DNA from: Myxococcales bacterium
GTDB lineage: Bacteria > Myxococcota_A > Polyangia > Palsa-1104 > JAEUJZ01
Reading direction: 5' to 3'
Length of the DNA stretch: 64,000 nucleotides
NCBI GenBank assembly: GCA_016794465.1
Contig: JAEUKA010000056.1
Span: 122,424-186,423 of the forward strand
The translations under genes were made by a program, and so were the position numbers. Positions 52,160 through 60,827 of this stretch are shown piece after piece. A model generated the notes under the pieces. The model did no database searches, had not been told where the DNA came from, and was given only the letters and a program-made list of their open reading frames with translations. Numbering within the stretch: position 1 is the stretch's first letter; the number at the start of each line of letters is the position of its first letter.

Positions 52160-54088
52160 ATGACGACTGAAGCAGGTGACTCCCAAGCTCCTCCCAAGCT
52201 GACTCTGTGGCAGCGGCTGCGGACGTGGGCAGGAGGAATCGACCGATCGGTGTGGCTGGTCTGGCTCTGTCTTGTGCTGCACTACCGATTCACGCGCGGA
52301 ATTTTTCAGGGCAAAGGCTCGGGGGATGGCTTCTTTGGTTTTATGTATCTGCCGGGGCTGGTGCTGCACCACTCCTTTGATTTGGGGAAGCCCGCCGCCG
52401 AGTGGGTTGCAACCCTGGGACGCGAGCTCACCGGGCTTACCGCGAATCCCTGTCCGATCGGGCCGGTGATCTTGTGGCTACCGTTTTATCTGCTCGGACT
52501 TCTGTTTCACAAGCTGGCGCAGCTTCCGGGAGTGGGCTTCCTACTCACTCTGCTGGTGCCCACTCTCGACGGCAAATTGGCGCCAAATGGACGAACCGAG
52601 GCCGACTTCTACATGGCCGGACTGGGCAGTCTGGTGGCCGGGATGTGGGGGATTCTGATCCTGTTTCGGCTGCTCTGTCGGCGGGTTTCTAGGGCGGCAG
52701 CGCGCTTTGCGATCGTCGGTGCGGTGCTCGCTTCGCCGCTGTTTTGGTATCTGACCACGCAGCCACTGTATCAGCACGCCACTGCATTTTTTGCGGTCAC
52801 GATGCTCATTGATGCGTGGGATCGTGATGGAAATTCCCTATCGCTGCGGCGCTGTCTCTTGTTGGGATTCTGGTCTGGATTTGCGGCGCTGCAAAGACCA
52901 CAGGAGGCCCTGTGGATGCTGCCGATTGGACTCTCTGTGCTGGGACAGATCGTGGGACATCTCCGTCGCCAGGCCGGTCGGGAGGCACTCCGCTCGCTTT
53001 GTCACGGACTGCTGATCTTGGCGGTCGCCGCGCTCACATTTTTGCCGCAGGTGCTGCTGTGGATTCACTACTACGGAAGCTTCCGCGCTCCGCAGCGCGC
53101 CGGTCACTTTTTGTGGGGGAGTCCAGCGCTGGTCGAGTCGCTGTTTTCGATGCGAGCGGGGATCTTTCCCTGGGTTCCTGCGATGTACCTGGCGGTGGTG
53201 GGAATCGGACTCTCTTGCCGTCGCCAAGCCGGCTTTACGCTCGCACTCCTCTTGACCGCCCTCCTAGAGCTGTATGTGAACGCGAGCGCGTGGGACTTTC
53301 ACGGCAGCTGGTCATTTGGTCCGCGCCGCTATACCGATGCGATCCTCGTGCTCGCGCTCGGCTTGGGAGTCCTCTACACAGTCCTGACAGAGACTCCGCA
53401 GAAGCAGCGCTGGCAGCGGCTGTGGCGGTCCGTGCTGTGGGGATTCCTGCTCCTGCTGGGTGTTCAGAACCTCGTGTTGGTGGAGTGGATGCGCACGCGG
53501 CGGACCAAGTCTTCGAGCGCTGGAGCCTACTCTGCGGCCACCTGGATTCGCTGGGCCAAGGGTCCAGACTGGCTGGCGCGTACGCTAGAGCGGACGGGAT
53601 ATCCGTTTTTGCAACCGGCGTCTGCTCTGTATGCGGTGGCCTATCAGACCTCTCTCCACAGCGTGGAAAACATCCTGGGTAACTTTGTCAACGAGCGCGA
53701 CTGGCGCATCCGCGACTATGTCCTGACGCCGAGCATTGTCGTCGCAGACAAGCCGCCGCAAATTGTCGAAGGACTCCTGGCTTCGCCAAGTGCAGCGGGC
53801 AGCAATGTGGCAGCGCGGGTGCGGGTGCTGGTGCCGCTGGTGGTGTCCGAGCCACTGCGCCTGATCCTAGAAGGTGACTTTCGGGGCAGAGGCCTAGGGG
53901 TCATCGTCCGTTTTAACGGACGGCGTCTAGTACTCGAACGGAGTCCCGCTTCCCAGCTGGCTTTCCTGCTCGAACAGTCGGCGGTGAAAGCGCGGCCACT
54001 TTGGAATGAGCTGGTGATCGAAGGGCTGCCCGATGGCACGCAGCTCCAGCGAATCACGGTGCAGTCTACCTCGCGGTGGTGGAAGTAG
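52160..54088 (+). CDS. polytopic membrane protein, possible GT-C-like glycosyltransferase
   Basis: A 642-residue protein with about ten hydrophobic helices between residues ~35 and ~450 (for example VWLVWLCLVLHYRF, VILWLPFYLLGLLF, LLILAVAALTFLPQVLLW, ILVLALGLGVLYTVL) and a soluble C-terminal part (~500-642) of beta-rich composition (VRVLVPLVVSEPLRLIL, LGVIVRFNGRRLVLE). Layout and length resemble GT-C-fold membrane glycosyltransferases or mannosyltransferase-like proteins of the DUF2029/PMT kind, where an extracytoplasmic loop after helix 1 carries an Asp; here GKGSGDGFFGF lies in that position. Family assignment is tentative. ATG 52160 is the most likely start. Confidence 0.6.
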   Translation: MTTEAGDSQAPPKLTLWQRLRTWAGGIDRSVWLVWLCLVLHYRFTRGIFQGKGSGDGFFGFMYLPGLVLHHSFDLGKPAAEWVATLGRELTGLTANPCPIGPVILWLPFYLLGLLFHKLAQLPGVGFLLTLLVPTLDGKLAPNGRTEADFYMAGLGSLVAGMWGILILFRLLCRRVSRAAARFAIVGAVLASPLFWYLTTQPLYQHATAFFAVTMLIDAWDRDGNSLSLRRCLLLGFWSGFAALQRPQEALWMLPIGLSVLGQIVGHLRRQAGREALRSLCHGLLILAVAALTFLPQVLLWIHYYGSFRAPQRAGHFLWGSPALVESLFSMRAGIFPWVPAMYLAVVGIGLSCRRQAGFTLALLLTALLELYVNASAWDFHGSWSFGPRRYTDAILVLALGLGVLYTVLTETPQKQRWQRLWRSVLWGFLLLLGVQNLVLVEWMRTRRTKSSSAGAYSAATWIRWAKGPDWLARTLERTGYPFLQPASALYAVAYQTSLHSVENILGNFVNERDWRIRDYVLTPSIVVADKPPQIVEGLLASPSAAGSNVAARVRVLVPLVVSEPLRLILEGDFRGRGLGVIVRFNGRRLVLERSPASQLAFLLEQSAVKARPLWNELVIEGLPDGTQLQRITVQSTSRWWK

Positions 54089-54135
54089 AGTCCTGCTACC
54101 ACGAAGAAGGACTATCCTTCTTCAGAAGGTGTGTG

Positions 54136-55533
54136 ATGCAGATCAAGTTTTTAGGAGCGGCTCAGGAAGTCACCGGATCGATGTATCTGCTGGAGCTTGC
54201 GCAGGGGACGATCCTGATTGACTGTGGTTTTTTTCAAGGTCGTCGGGAGGAGTCGCGGCGTCGCAACGTCCGACTCCCCAAGGAAGTCACGTCTGCCGAT
54301 GTTGCCATCTTGACCCACGCACACATCGATCACTCTGGGAATCTGCCGACGCTGGTGAAGTCCGGCTTTCTGCGATCGATCTATGCCACGCCCGCGACGC
54401 GCGATCTGTGTGCGTACATGCTGCGCGACTCGGCGCGGATTCAGCAGAGTGATGCGCAGTATCTGAATCGCAAGTACCGAGATGATCCGGACTTTTCGCC
54501 GATCGCGCCTCTGTACGATGAGGAAGATGTGGTGCGGGCGCTCGGTCAGTTTGTCGGGATTCCCTATCACCTGCCGTTTTCGCCGCTGCCCGGTGTGACG
54601 GCGCGCTTTTACAACTCGGGACACATCTTGGGATCGGCAGAGGTCGTGCTCGATGTCGTCGAGAATGGCCAGACTCGGCGCGTGGTGTTTTCCGGAGATC
54701 TCGGTCGCAAGGGACTCCCGATCATTCGCGATCCCGAGCTGCCGCCGCTGCCGGTCGACTACGTGGTGATGGAGAGTACGTACGGAAACCGCATCCATGG
54801 CTCGGTGCAGCACATGGAGAGTGAGCTAGAGCGGGTCATCCGCCAGACGGTGCAGCGCGGTGGCAAAGTGATTGTGCCAGCGTTTGCGGTGGGACGGACG
54901 CAGGAGCTGATCTATGCGCTGCACTCTCTGTCCAAGCAGGGCCGGATTCCGCCGATTCCGGTCTACATTGACAGTCCGCTCGCGATCAATGTGACAGAGG
55001 TCTTTAAGCTGCATCCAGAGTGCTTTGATGCCGAGACGCGCGCGTTTCTTGAGGAGCACGGGGAGGTATTCGACTTTTCGCGGGCCCACTTCGTAAGCTC
55101 GCGAGAGGAGTCGCTAGCGCTCAATGATCTCACGGAGCCGGCGATCATCATCTCGGCATCGGGAATGGCGGAAGCGGGGCGCATCCTGCACCACCTGCGC
55201 AACACGGTGGAAGATGAGCGAAATACCATCCTCATCGTCGGGTTTATGGCGCAGCACACGCTGGGAAGGCGCCTCGCCGAGCAGCGGCCCCGCGTCCGAA
55301 TCTGGGGCGTCGAGCGCGCGCTGCATGCGCGGGTGGAGGTGCTGACCGAGTTCAGTGCCCACGCCGATCGCAACGATCTGCTGGCCTTTGCTTCGGGCTG
55401 CGGTACGACCACCCAAAAGTTCTTCCTGGTCCACGGCGAACCAGAGGCCCAGCAGCCCCTGGCACGTGACATGACGGCGCGCGGACTGTCCGTTCACATC
55501 CCGAGCCGAGGCGAAGTCGTCACGCTTTCCTAA
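54136..55533 (+). CDS. metallo-beta-lactamase/beta-CASP RNA nuclease
   Basis: The 465-residue protein matches CPSF-like beta-CASP nucleases. MBL motifs: ILIDCGFFQG, LTHAHIDHSGNLP (HxHxDH zinc site), NSGHILGSAEV, VFSGDLGRKG. Beta-CASP motifs: VVMESTYGNRIHG (motif A Glu), IISASGMAEAGRILHHL (motif B His) and LTEFSAHADRNDL (motif C His). PAFAVGRTQELIY is the typical cap segment. It probably cuts RNA in the cytoplasm; no KH or RNase J-type C-terminal domain is present. ATG 54136 gives family length; the longer frame starts inside the previous gene. Confidence 0.93.
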   Translation: MQIKFLGAAQEVTGSMYLLELAQGTILIDCGFFQGRREESRRRNVRLPKEVTSADVAILTHAHIDHSGNLPTLVKSGFLRSIYATPATRDLCAYMLRDSARIQQSDAQYLNRKYRDDPDFSPIAPLYDEEDVVRALGQFVGIPYHLPFSPLPGVTARFYNSGHILGSAEVVLDVVENGQTRRVVFSGDLGRKGLPIIRDPELPPLPVDYVVMESTYGNRIHGSVQHMESELERVIRQTVQRGGKVIVPAFAVGRTQELIYALHSLSKQGRIPPIPVYIDSPLAINVTEVFKLHPECFDAETRAFLEEHGEVFDFSRAHFVSSREESLALNDLTEPAIIISASGMAEAGRILHHLRNTVEDERNTILIVGFMAQHTLGRRLAEQRPRVRIWGVERALHARVEVLTEFSAHADRNDLLAFASGCGTTTQKFFLVHGEPEAQQPLARDMTARGLSVHIPSRGEVVTLS

Positions 55534-55541
55534 CACCTTGC

Positions 55542-55571
55542 TTGACACAGTTCCCGTCGGCAAATTACGAT
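55542..55571 (+). promoter_or_regulatory. sigma-70-like promoter before the glucoamylase gene
   Basis: TTGACA at 55542-55547 matches the -35 consensus exactly. TACGAT at 55566-55571 fits a -10 element, with an 18-base spacer. Transcription would start near 55578, leaving a ~35-base leader with aggagg (55606-55611) ahead of the ATG at 55615. This is the clearest promoter in the window. Confidence 0.65.
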
Positions 55572-55614
55572 ATTCGCTCCCCCTTCCGTGATTCCTGAAG
55601 GGCTTAGGAGGACC

Positions 55615-57687
55615 ATGCCTCGCGATCTACCGATTGGGAACGGACAGCTCCTCATCAACTTTGACGCGGAATACCGCATTCGTGATGTCTATTATCCGTT
55701 TGTCGGAAAAGAGAATCATGCCGGCGGACACGTCTTCCGCTTCGGAGTCATGGTCAACCAGAAGTTCCGCTGGGTCGGCAGGCAGGAGGGCTGGGAGATC
55801 CAGCTCGGCTATGAAGCAGACACGCTCCTAACCCAGGTCCGACTGCATCACAAAGAGCTCGCTGTCACGCTGCACCTGCAAGACTGTGTCGACTTTCACG
55901 AGTCGCTGATGGTGCGCCGCATCGACATCGAGAATCACAACCCTTCCGCGTCGGAAGTGCGGCTGTTCTTCCATCAAGATTTTCGCTTAAGTGAGTCCGA
56001 GATTGGCGACACTGCTGCGTTCGATCCGCGCAACAACACCATCGTTCACTACAAGGGCGAGCGCTACTTTCTGATCAACCTGCTGTGTGATAACGAGGTC
56101 GGTGTCCAGCACTATGCGATCGGCCAGAAGGGCTTCCCAGGACGCGAAGGAACCTGGCGCGATGCCGAGGACGATGGCATTCTGTCCGGCAATCCGATCG
56201 CGCAAGGAACGGTCGATTCCGTAGTGGCCGCGCACACCTGGGTGCCGGCTGGAAAAGTGAAGACCGTGTACTTCTGGATGATCGCTGCGCACGCGTGGGC
56301 CGGTCGCTGGGATGGTCTTCACGAGGTCAACGCCAAGGTCAAGGAGCGCGGTCCCGAGTCTTTCCTAGAGCGAACGCGCGCGTACTGGCGGCTGTGGGCG
56401 CGCAAGGAGCCGATCGACTTTGCCGAGCTGTCGCCGTCGCTGGTGGATCTGTATCGGCGCTCGCTTCTGATCTTGCGGACCCAGATTGACAACCACGGTG
56501 CGATCATCGCCGCCAACGACAGCGATGTGACTCAGTTCAACCGCGATACCTACAGCTACTTGTGGCCGCGCGATGGTGCGCTGGTGGCGCATGCGCTGGA
56601 TCTGTGTGGCTATCCGGAAGTGTCGCTGCGGTTCTTTCAGTTCTGCGCAGATGTCCTAACCCAGGAAGGATTCCTGCTGCACAAGTACAATCCTGACAAG
56701 TCGCTGGCGTCGTCGTGGCATCCGTGGATCATCGGCAAAGAGCCGCAGATTCCGATTCAGGAAGACGAGACGGCGCTGGTGGTGTGGGCGCTGTGGAAAC
56801 ACTTTCAGCGCTACCGCGATCTCGAGTCTGTGAAGCCTCTGTACGGACGGCTGATTCGCAAGGCCGCCGACTTCATGGTCCGCTATCGCGAGCCGCTGAC
56901 CCGCCTGCCTGCGCCAAGCTATGATCTGTGGGAAGAGCGTCGCGGCATCTTGTCGTTTACCTGCGCGGCGGTCTATGCCGGACTTCAAGCAGCAGCCGAG
57001 TTTGCGCGCACGTTCGGAGAGGAATCGAACGCCCGCAAGTATTCCCAAGCCGCGCAAGAGATCCGCGAAGGAATGGACGCCTTCCTATTCCGTCCCGAGC
57101 TGGGCCGCTTTGCACGAATGATCAATGTCACGCCGGCGCGATCGATCGAAGTAGATGGCGCGCTCGATGCGTCACTGTGGGGTCTGTTTGCGTTTGGTGC
57201 CTATCCTGCGGACGATCCGCGCGTCGCCGCCACCTTGCAGCAAGTGACAGCGGGACTGACCTGCCGCACGCCGGTCGGAGGGGTCGCGCGCTATCGCAAC
57301 GACTACTATCATCAGGTCACTTCCGATGTCGATCAGGTGCCTGGGAATCCGTGGTTTATCTGCACGCTGTGGCAGGCCGACTACCAGATTGCCAAGGCGA
57401 AAGACCTGACCGAGCTGGAGCAAGCACTGCCGATCCTGCGCTGGGTCGATGAACACAAGCTGGCTTCAGGAGTCCTGGCAGAGCAGGTGCATCCGTACTC
57501 TGGTGCGCCGCTGTCTGTCTCTCCGCTCACGTGGTCGCACGCTACCTATGTCTCGACGGTGCAGGCCTATCTGGAAAAGCGTGAACAGCTGGCCCAGCGC
57601 GGTCTGGCGCCGGCCTATCGCAAGCTCAAGGCGCTTGATCTGCCGGGGTTTGGTTACGTTCATGAGGCGCCGACTCCTATCGAATAG
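55615..57687 (+). CDS. GH15-family glucoamylase-like glycoside hydrolase
   Basis: A 690-residue enzyme with an N-terminal super-beta-sandwich domain (~1-260) and an (alpha/alpha)6 barrel typical of GH15. The catalytic barrel has TYSYLWPRDGALVAHALDL (substrate-binding WPRD), SYDLWEERRGILSFTCAAVY (catalytic Glu region) and NDYYHQVTSDVDQVPGNPW near the second acid. No signal peptide, so it probably works in the cytoplasm on maltodextrins, trehalose or similar glucosides; the substrate cannot be told. It has its own strong promoter and ribosome site. Confidence 0.92.
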   Translation: MPRDLPIGNGQLLINFDAEYRIRDVYYPFVGKENHAGGHVFRFGVMVNQKFRWVGRQEGWEIQLGYEADTLLTQVRLHHKELAVTLHLQDCVDFHESLMVRRIDIENHNPSASEVRLFFHQDFRLSESEIGDTAAFDPRNNTIVHYKGERYFLINLLCDNEVGVQHYAIGQKGFPGREGTWRDAEDDGILSGNPIAQGTVDSVVAAHTWVPAGKVKTVYFWMIAAHAWAGRWDGLHEVNAKVKERGPESFLERTRAYWRLWARKEPIDFAELSPSLVDLYRRSLLILRTQIDNHGAIIAANDSDVTQFNRDTYSYLWPRDGALVAHALDLCGYPEVSLRFFQFCADVLTQEGFLLHKYNPDKSLASSWHPWIIGKEPQIPIQEDETALVVWALWKHFQRYRDLESVKPLYGRLIRKAADFMVRYREPLTRLPAPSYDLWEERRGILSFTCAAVYAGLQAAAEFARTFGEESNARKYSQAAQEIREGMDAFLFRPELGRFARMINVTPARSIEVDGALDASLWGLFAFGAYPADDPRVAATLQQVTAGLTCRTPVGGVARYRNDYYHQVTSDVDQVPGNPWFICTLWQADYQIAKAKDLTELEQALPILRWVDEHKLASGVLAEQVHPYSGAPLSVSPLTWSHATYVSTVQAYLEKREQLAQRGLAPAYRKLKALDLPGFGYVHEAPTPIE

Positions 57688-57708
57688 GAATCGTCCGAAT
57701 AGGAATCG
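57681..57708. repeat. 13-base direct repeat at the glucoamylase stop
   Basis: cgaataggaatcg occurs at 57681-57693 and again at 57696-57708 (period 15). The first copy contains the stop codon of the glucoamylase gene and overlaps a small palindrome (cctatcgaatagg). It lies about 100 bases before the serine recombinase gene, so it could be a recombination scar or simple slippage. Confidence 0.7.
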
Positions 57709-57808
57709 CATCCCCTCCCGCCAAGCCCCTGACAACTCCCGCTAACTCTTGCGAAGTTCTGCGAAAGTCGCTTCCCCACGGGGGCACTCTACATGTATTC
57801 TAAAAGTT

Positions 57809-58855
57809 ATGATTCGTGTCTATGGTTACTGTCGTGTGTCTACCGACATGCAGGTGCAGCACGGACTCTCTTTGGATGCGCAGCGGGAGGAGATCAAGCG
57901 CTACGCCACGGAGCGCGCCTGGACGGTCGAGGAGATCTTTGTCGACGGCGGATTCTCGGGAAAGAACACCGAGCGTCCGGCGTTTCGCCAGATGGCCCGC
58001 CAGATCAAGGAATCGCAAGGAGGAATCGCGGCGGTCATTGTCACCAAGCTCGATCGACTGACGCGAAGTCTGCGTGATCTGCTGAGCATTCATGAAGATC
58101 TGCTCGATCCGTGCGGCTGCAACTTCGTGGCAATCCGCGACGGCATCAACACGTTCGAGCCGGTGTCCAAGATGCTCCTTCCCTTCCTCGCGATCATTGG
58201 ACAGATCGAGCGGCAGAATACCTCCGAGCGCGTCAAGTCAACCATCCGCCACATTCACAATCAGGGCGGACACTACGGGAAGGTGCCGTTCGGCTACACC
58301 ACGGTCCACGACGGCAAGCTGCGTCGTCTGGTCGAGTGCAAAGAGACATTCCCCTGGCTGCAAAAGATCTTCTCCTGGTATCGCGAGGGCGTCGGCATGG
58401 CCGAGATTGCGCACCGCCTGAATCAGGAAGGAGTCCGTCCGCGCTACGGAAAACAGCTGTGGACAGACTGCAAGATCTACGAGCTTTTGCGCACCCAGAA
58501 AGTCCACAAGACACGCACCATCGATAGCGAGTTTGTCTACGACAAAGCCAAAGCGTACAAGATCGCCTACGAGCTTCGCCACGACGACCGCACCTATGAG
58601 TTTATCGTCAAAGAATTAGACAAAGCCAAGCTCCGTCCGCTCAAGTCCGATCGCTATCAGGTAAGCTCTGTGATGGATTTGTTGCGCTCAGCGGTCTATC
58701 ACGATCGCAGCAACCCTCGCGGTCTGGCGCTGTATCTGAAAGAACAGGGGCACAGCCTGCGGGAGATCGGGCTCCGTCTGGCGCAGGCGGGCCACTTTCC
58801 CAAGCGCGGTGGTCAGTGGTATCCGCAAACGGTCAAGCTGCTCTTGGTAAGCTAA
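57809..58855 (+). CDS. large serine recombinase-type site-specific recombinase
   Basis: A 348-residue recombinase. The resolvase catalytic domain begins RVYGYCRVSTDMQVQHG with the nucleophilic Ser at residue 11, followed by VDGGFSGKNTERPAF, VIVTKLDRLTRSLRDLL and AIIGQIERQNTSERVKS, which hold the conserved Arg residues. A Recombinase domain (PF07508-like) follows: GKVPFGYTTVHDG, FSWYREGVGMAEIAHRLNQEG. The C-terminus repeats a similar DNA-binding-like segment (LALYLKEQGHSLREIGLRLA). No Cys-rich zinc ribbon is present, so it is shorter than phage integrases of this class. ATG 57809 is only ~10 bases after tattct, so the message may be nearly leaderless. Adjacent att sites were not recognised. 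Confidence 0.9.
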   Translation: MIRVYGYCRVSTDMQVQHGLSLDAQREEIKRYATERAWTVEEIFVDGGFSGKNTERPAFRQMARQIKESQGGIAAVIVTKLDRLTRSLRDLLSIHEDLLDPCGCNFVAIRDGINTFEPVSKMLLPFLAIIGQIERQNTSERVKSTIRHIHNQGGHYGKVPFGYTTVHDGKLRRLVECKETFPWLQKIFSWYREGVGMAEIAHRLNQEGVRPRYGKQLWTDCKIYELLRTQKVHKTRTIDSEFVYDKAKAYKIAYELRHDDRTYEFIVKELDKAKLRPLKSDRYQVSSVMDLLRSAVYHDRSNPRGLALYLKEQGHSLREIGLRLAQAGHFPKRGGQWYPQTVKLLLVS

Positions 58856-58900
58856 TGTGAGCCTCGATTTTTGGCGTTTTGGAATGCTACGATACGCTGG

Positions 58901-59323
58901 ATGAGCCGCTCACCTCTACAGTCTCCTCTGGGTCGGATCTTGATTCTTGCGCTGGCCGTGTCTTCGCTGATTGGGTATGTGGTGATGAGCAGTACATCGC
59001 GCCCCGTCGAGCCCACTCCAAAAGGAAGACCCGCTGCGAATTCCTCTGTGGATTCCGCAGTGTTGGCTGACTCCCAAAGCGCAGGAGTCGCTCACGGAGC
59101 CGCTGATCTGCTGGCGGCCCCCGATCTTGCAGCAGCGAGCACTGCACCTGATTCCCTTGTGCCCGATCGGTTCTATGGGTCGGCCACCAAGTCGGCTGTC
59201 CTGAGGCTGCCGCCGCTGCAAGCTCCGCCCCGAACCAAGGATGCTGCTACCAAGCCCGCGACTCCGCCGCGCATCTATGGGCCCGCTACCAAGTCCGATC
59301 TGGTGCTGCCACCCCATCAGTAG
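58901..59323 (+). CDS. small membrane-anchored Pro/Ala-rich protein with YGPATKS repeats
   Basis: A 140-residue protein with one N-terminal hydrophobic helix (ILILALAVSSLIGYVVM) and a low-complexity, Ala/Pro/Ser-rich exterior. Two similar motifs occur near the end: RFYGSATKSAVLRLPP and RIYGPATKSDLVLPP, each followed by a Pro-rich stretch. No family recognised. ATG 58901 is the likely start (a longer frame starts at 58871); no strong ribosome site is seen, which lowers confidence. It follows the recombinase gene directly and may belong to the same accessory block. Confidence 0.55.
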   Translation: MSRSPLQSPLGRILILALAVSSLIGYVVMSSTSRPVEPTPKGRPAANSSVDSAVLADSQSAGVAHGAADLLAAPDLAAASTAPDSLVPDRFYGSATKSAVLRLPPLQAPPRTKDAATKPATPPRIYGPATKSDLVLPPHQ

Positions 59324-59382
59324 CGCATGCCGTACGGAACACCCTACATAAGAGGCGTTTTATACTCCTCATATTGATCAAG

Positions 59383-60168
59383 ATGCAAGTGTGGAGCGAG
59401 CTACAGACCCTGGCCTTCGCCTTCTTTGTGCCCGCGACTGTGCTCGGACTGCTCGAGCGGGCCTATCCCGCGCAGCCCGATCAGCCTCTGCTTCGTCCGC
59501 AGCTGCCAACAGACCTGCTCTATTTTTTGGGACAGTACTTTCTGTGGCGGGCGCTGTCTCTCAGTGCGCTGTCGGAGATTCAGCTGCGGCTGGATGCGTG
59601 GCTGCCGAGTCTGTTGCGAGCACGCGTTGCGGCCCAGCCGCTGTGGCTACAGCTGTGTGAGGCGGTGCTGATCTCGGATCTGTGTACGTACTTGGGACAT
59701 CGCTTGCAGCACCACAGTGCCTTCCTGTGGCGGTTCCATGCCGTACATCACAGCGCCGAGCACCTCGACTGGCTGGCCGCCTATAGAGAGCATCCGCTCG
59801 ATGGTCTGTATACCCAGATTATGGTGAACCTTCCGGTGCTGCTGCTGGGTCTGCGCTTCGAGCCGCTCATCGCGCTGTACACATTTCGCGGACTGTGGGC
59901 GATCTTTATCCATTCCAATGTACGCATCTCGCTGGGTCCGCTGCGTGTGCTGCTGGGATCGCCGGAGCTTCATCACTGGCACCATGCCCGGGACCGCTTT
60001 CACGGCAACTATGCCAATCTGTCACCACTCTGGGATCTGCTGTTTGGAACCTATCGCTGTCCGCCAAAAGAGCCGGACTCTGTAGGGCTCTGCGAGCCGT
60101 TCCCAAGAGGCTATGTGAAACAGCTCGTTTGGCCGTTTCTGCCGCGAGGCCCGGTTGACCCCAGATAA
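59383..60168 (+). CDS. sterol desaturase/fatty-acid hydroxylase family membrane enzyme
   Basis: A 261-residue membrane di-iron enzyme of the fatty-acid-hydroxylase superfamily. The His clusters are HRLQHHSAFLWRFHAVHH (two boxes in one stretch near 110-130), SAEHLDW and HHWHHARD (~205-212), with four hydrophobic helices around them. Members hydroxylate or desaturate sterols, carotenoids or lipids with oxygen; the substrate is unknown. A TATACT at 59361-59366 may be the -10 element. A TTG at 59374 is an alternative start. Its 3' end overlaps the next gene by 14 bases. Confidence 0.85.
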   Translation: MQVWSELQTLAFAFFVPATVLGLLERAYPAQPDQPLLRPQLPTDLLYFLGQYFLWRALSLSALSEIQLRLDAWLPSLLRARVAAQPLWLQLCEAVLISDLCTYLGHRLQHHSAFLWRFHAVHHSAEHLDWLAAYREHPLDGLYTQIMVNLPVLLLGLRFEPLIALYTFRGLWAIFIHSNVRISLGPLRVLLGSPELHHWHHARDRFHGNYANLSPLWDLLFGTYRCPPKEPDSVGLCEPFPRGYVKQLVWPFLPRGPVDPR

Positions 60169-60766
60169 TGTTCTGTTGGCTGATATGCGCTGGAGACACC
60201 TAATGAGTCGTCGCTTACTTGGGTTGTTGCCGCTCTCATTCTTTGTGATTCATGGCAGTCGTCACGTCGCGGCAGGTCAGGCTTATGAATTATTCTGGGC
60301 ATGTACGACCGCGAGTCTGCTGATTGGACTTGGCATCTTGACCGATACGCGGCGACTGACTGCTTCGGCGGTGCTGTGGCTGCCGATTGGCAATGTCATG
60401 TGGATATATGATGCCGTTCATACTGGGCTCATCATGTGGACATCTCTGCTAACGCATGTGGGCACACTGCTGATCGCGCTCTGGTCCCTTCGGTCCCAGG
60501 GCTTTCCGCGTGGCAGCTTTGTCACCGCGACGATCCTGGGGATGCTGCTACAGCTTATAAGCCACTATGTGACGCCTTATCAAAGCAACGTCAACGTCTC
60601 GCAGTTTATCTATCCTGGCTCAGAGTCGCTATTCCCAAGTTATGGACACTACGTAGCCGCCACGTGGGTCCTGTGCTGCGCCAGCTTCTATCTGATCGAG
60701 AAACTCTGTCTGCGCATCTTGCCCTCGCCCTCTTCGGCACTTGTCGATGTGTCTATTAATCAGTAA
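60155..60766 (+). CDS. multi-pass membrane protein of unknown function
   Basis: A 203-residue protein with about five hydrophobic helices (LLGLLPLSFFVIHG, LFWACTTASLLIGLGIL, LWLPIGNVMWIYDAV, LLTHVGTLLIALWSL, VAATWVLCCASFYLI). Several His lie in or near helices (VIHGSRHVAAG, DAVHTG, LTHVG, LISHYV, YGHYV), but no family comes to mind. The first start, TTG 60155, overlaps the sterol-desaturase-type gene; ATG 60185 or 60203 would avoid overlap. Cotranscription with the hydroxylase and a joint lipid-related role are plausible. It is convergent with the FG-GAP gene. Confidence 0.65.
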   Translation: MTPDNVLLADMRWRHLMSRRLLGLLPLSFFVIHGSRHVAAGQAYELFWACTTASLLIGLGILTDTRRLTASAVLWLPIGNVMWIYDAVHTGLIMWTSLLTHVGTLLIALWSLRSQGFPRGSFVTATILGMLLQLISHYVTPYQSNVNVSQFIYPGSESLFPSYGHYVAATWVLCCASFYLIEKLCLRILPSPSSALVDVSINQ

Positions 60767-60793
60767 CTATTTGGGAAGTTTGTAGAGGCATTT

Positions 60794-60827
60794 GTCTGCT
60801 TACTTTGGAACGGACGGACAAGCAGAC
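60794..60827. repeat. inverted repeat at the 3' end of the FG-GAP gene
   Basis: gtctgctt (60794-60801) and aagcagac (60820-60827) are perfectly complementary and enclose 18 bases that include the stop codon of the minus-strand FG-GAP gene. It lies between two convergent genes and could act as a weak bidirectional terminator, but there is no T-run. Confidence 0.4.
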
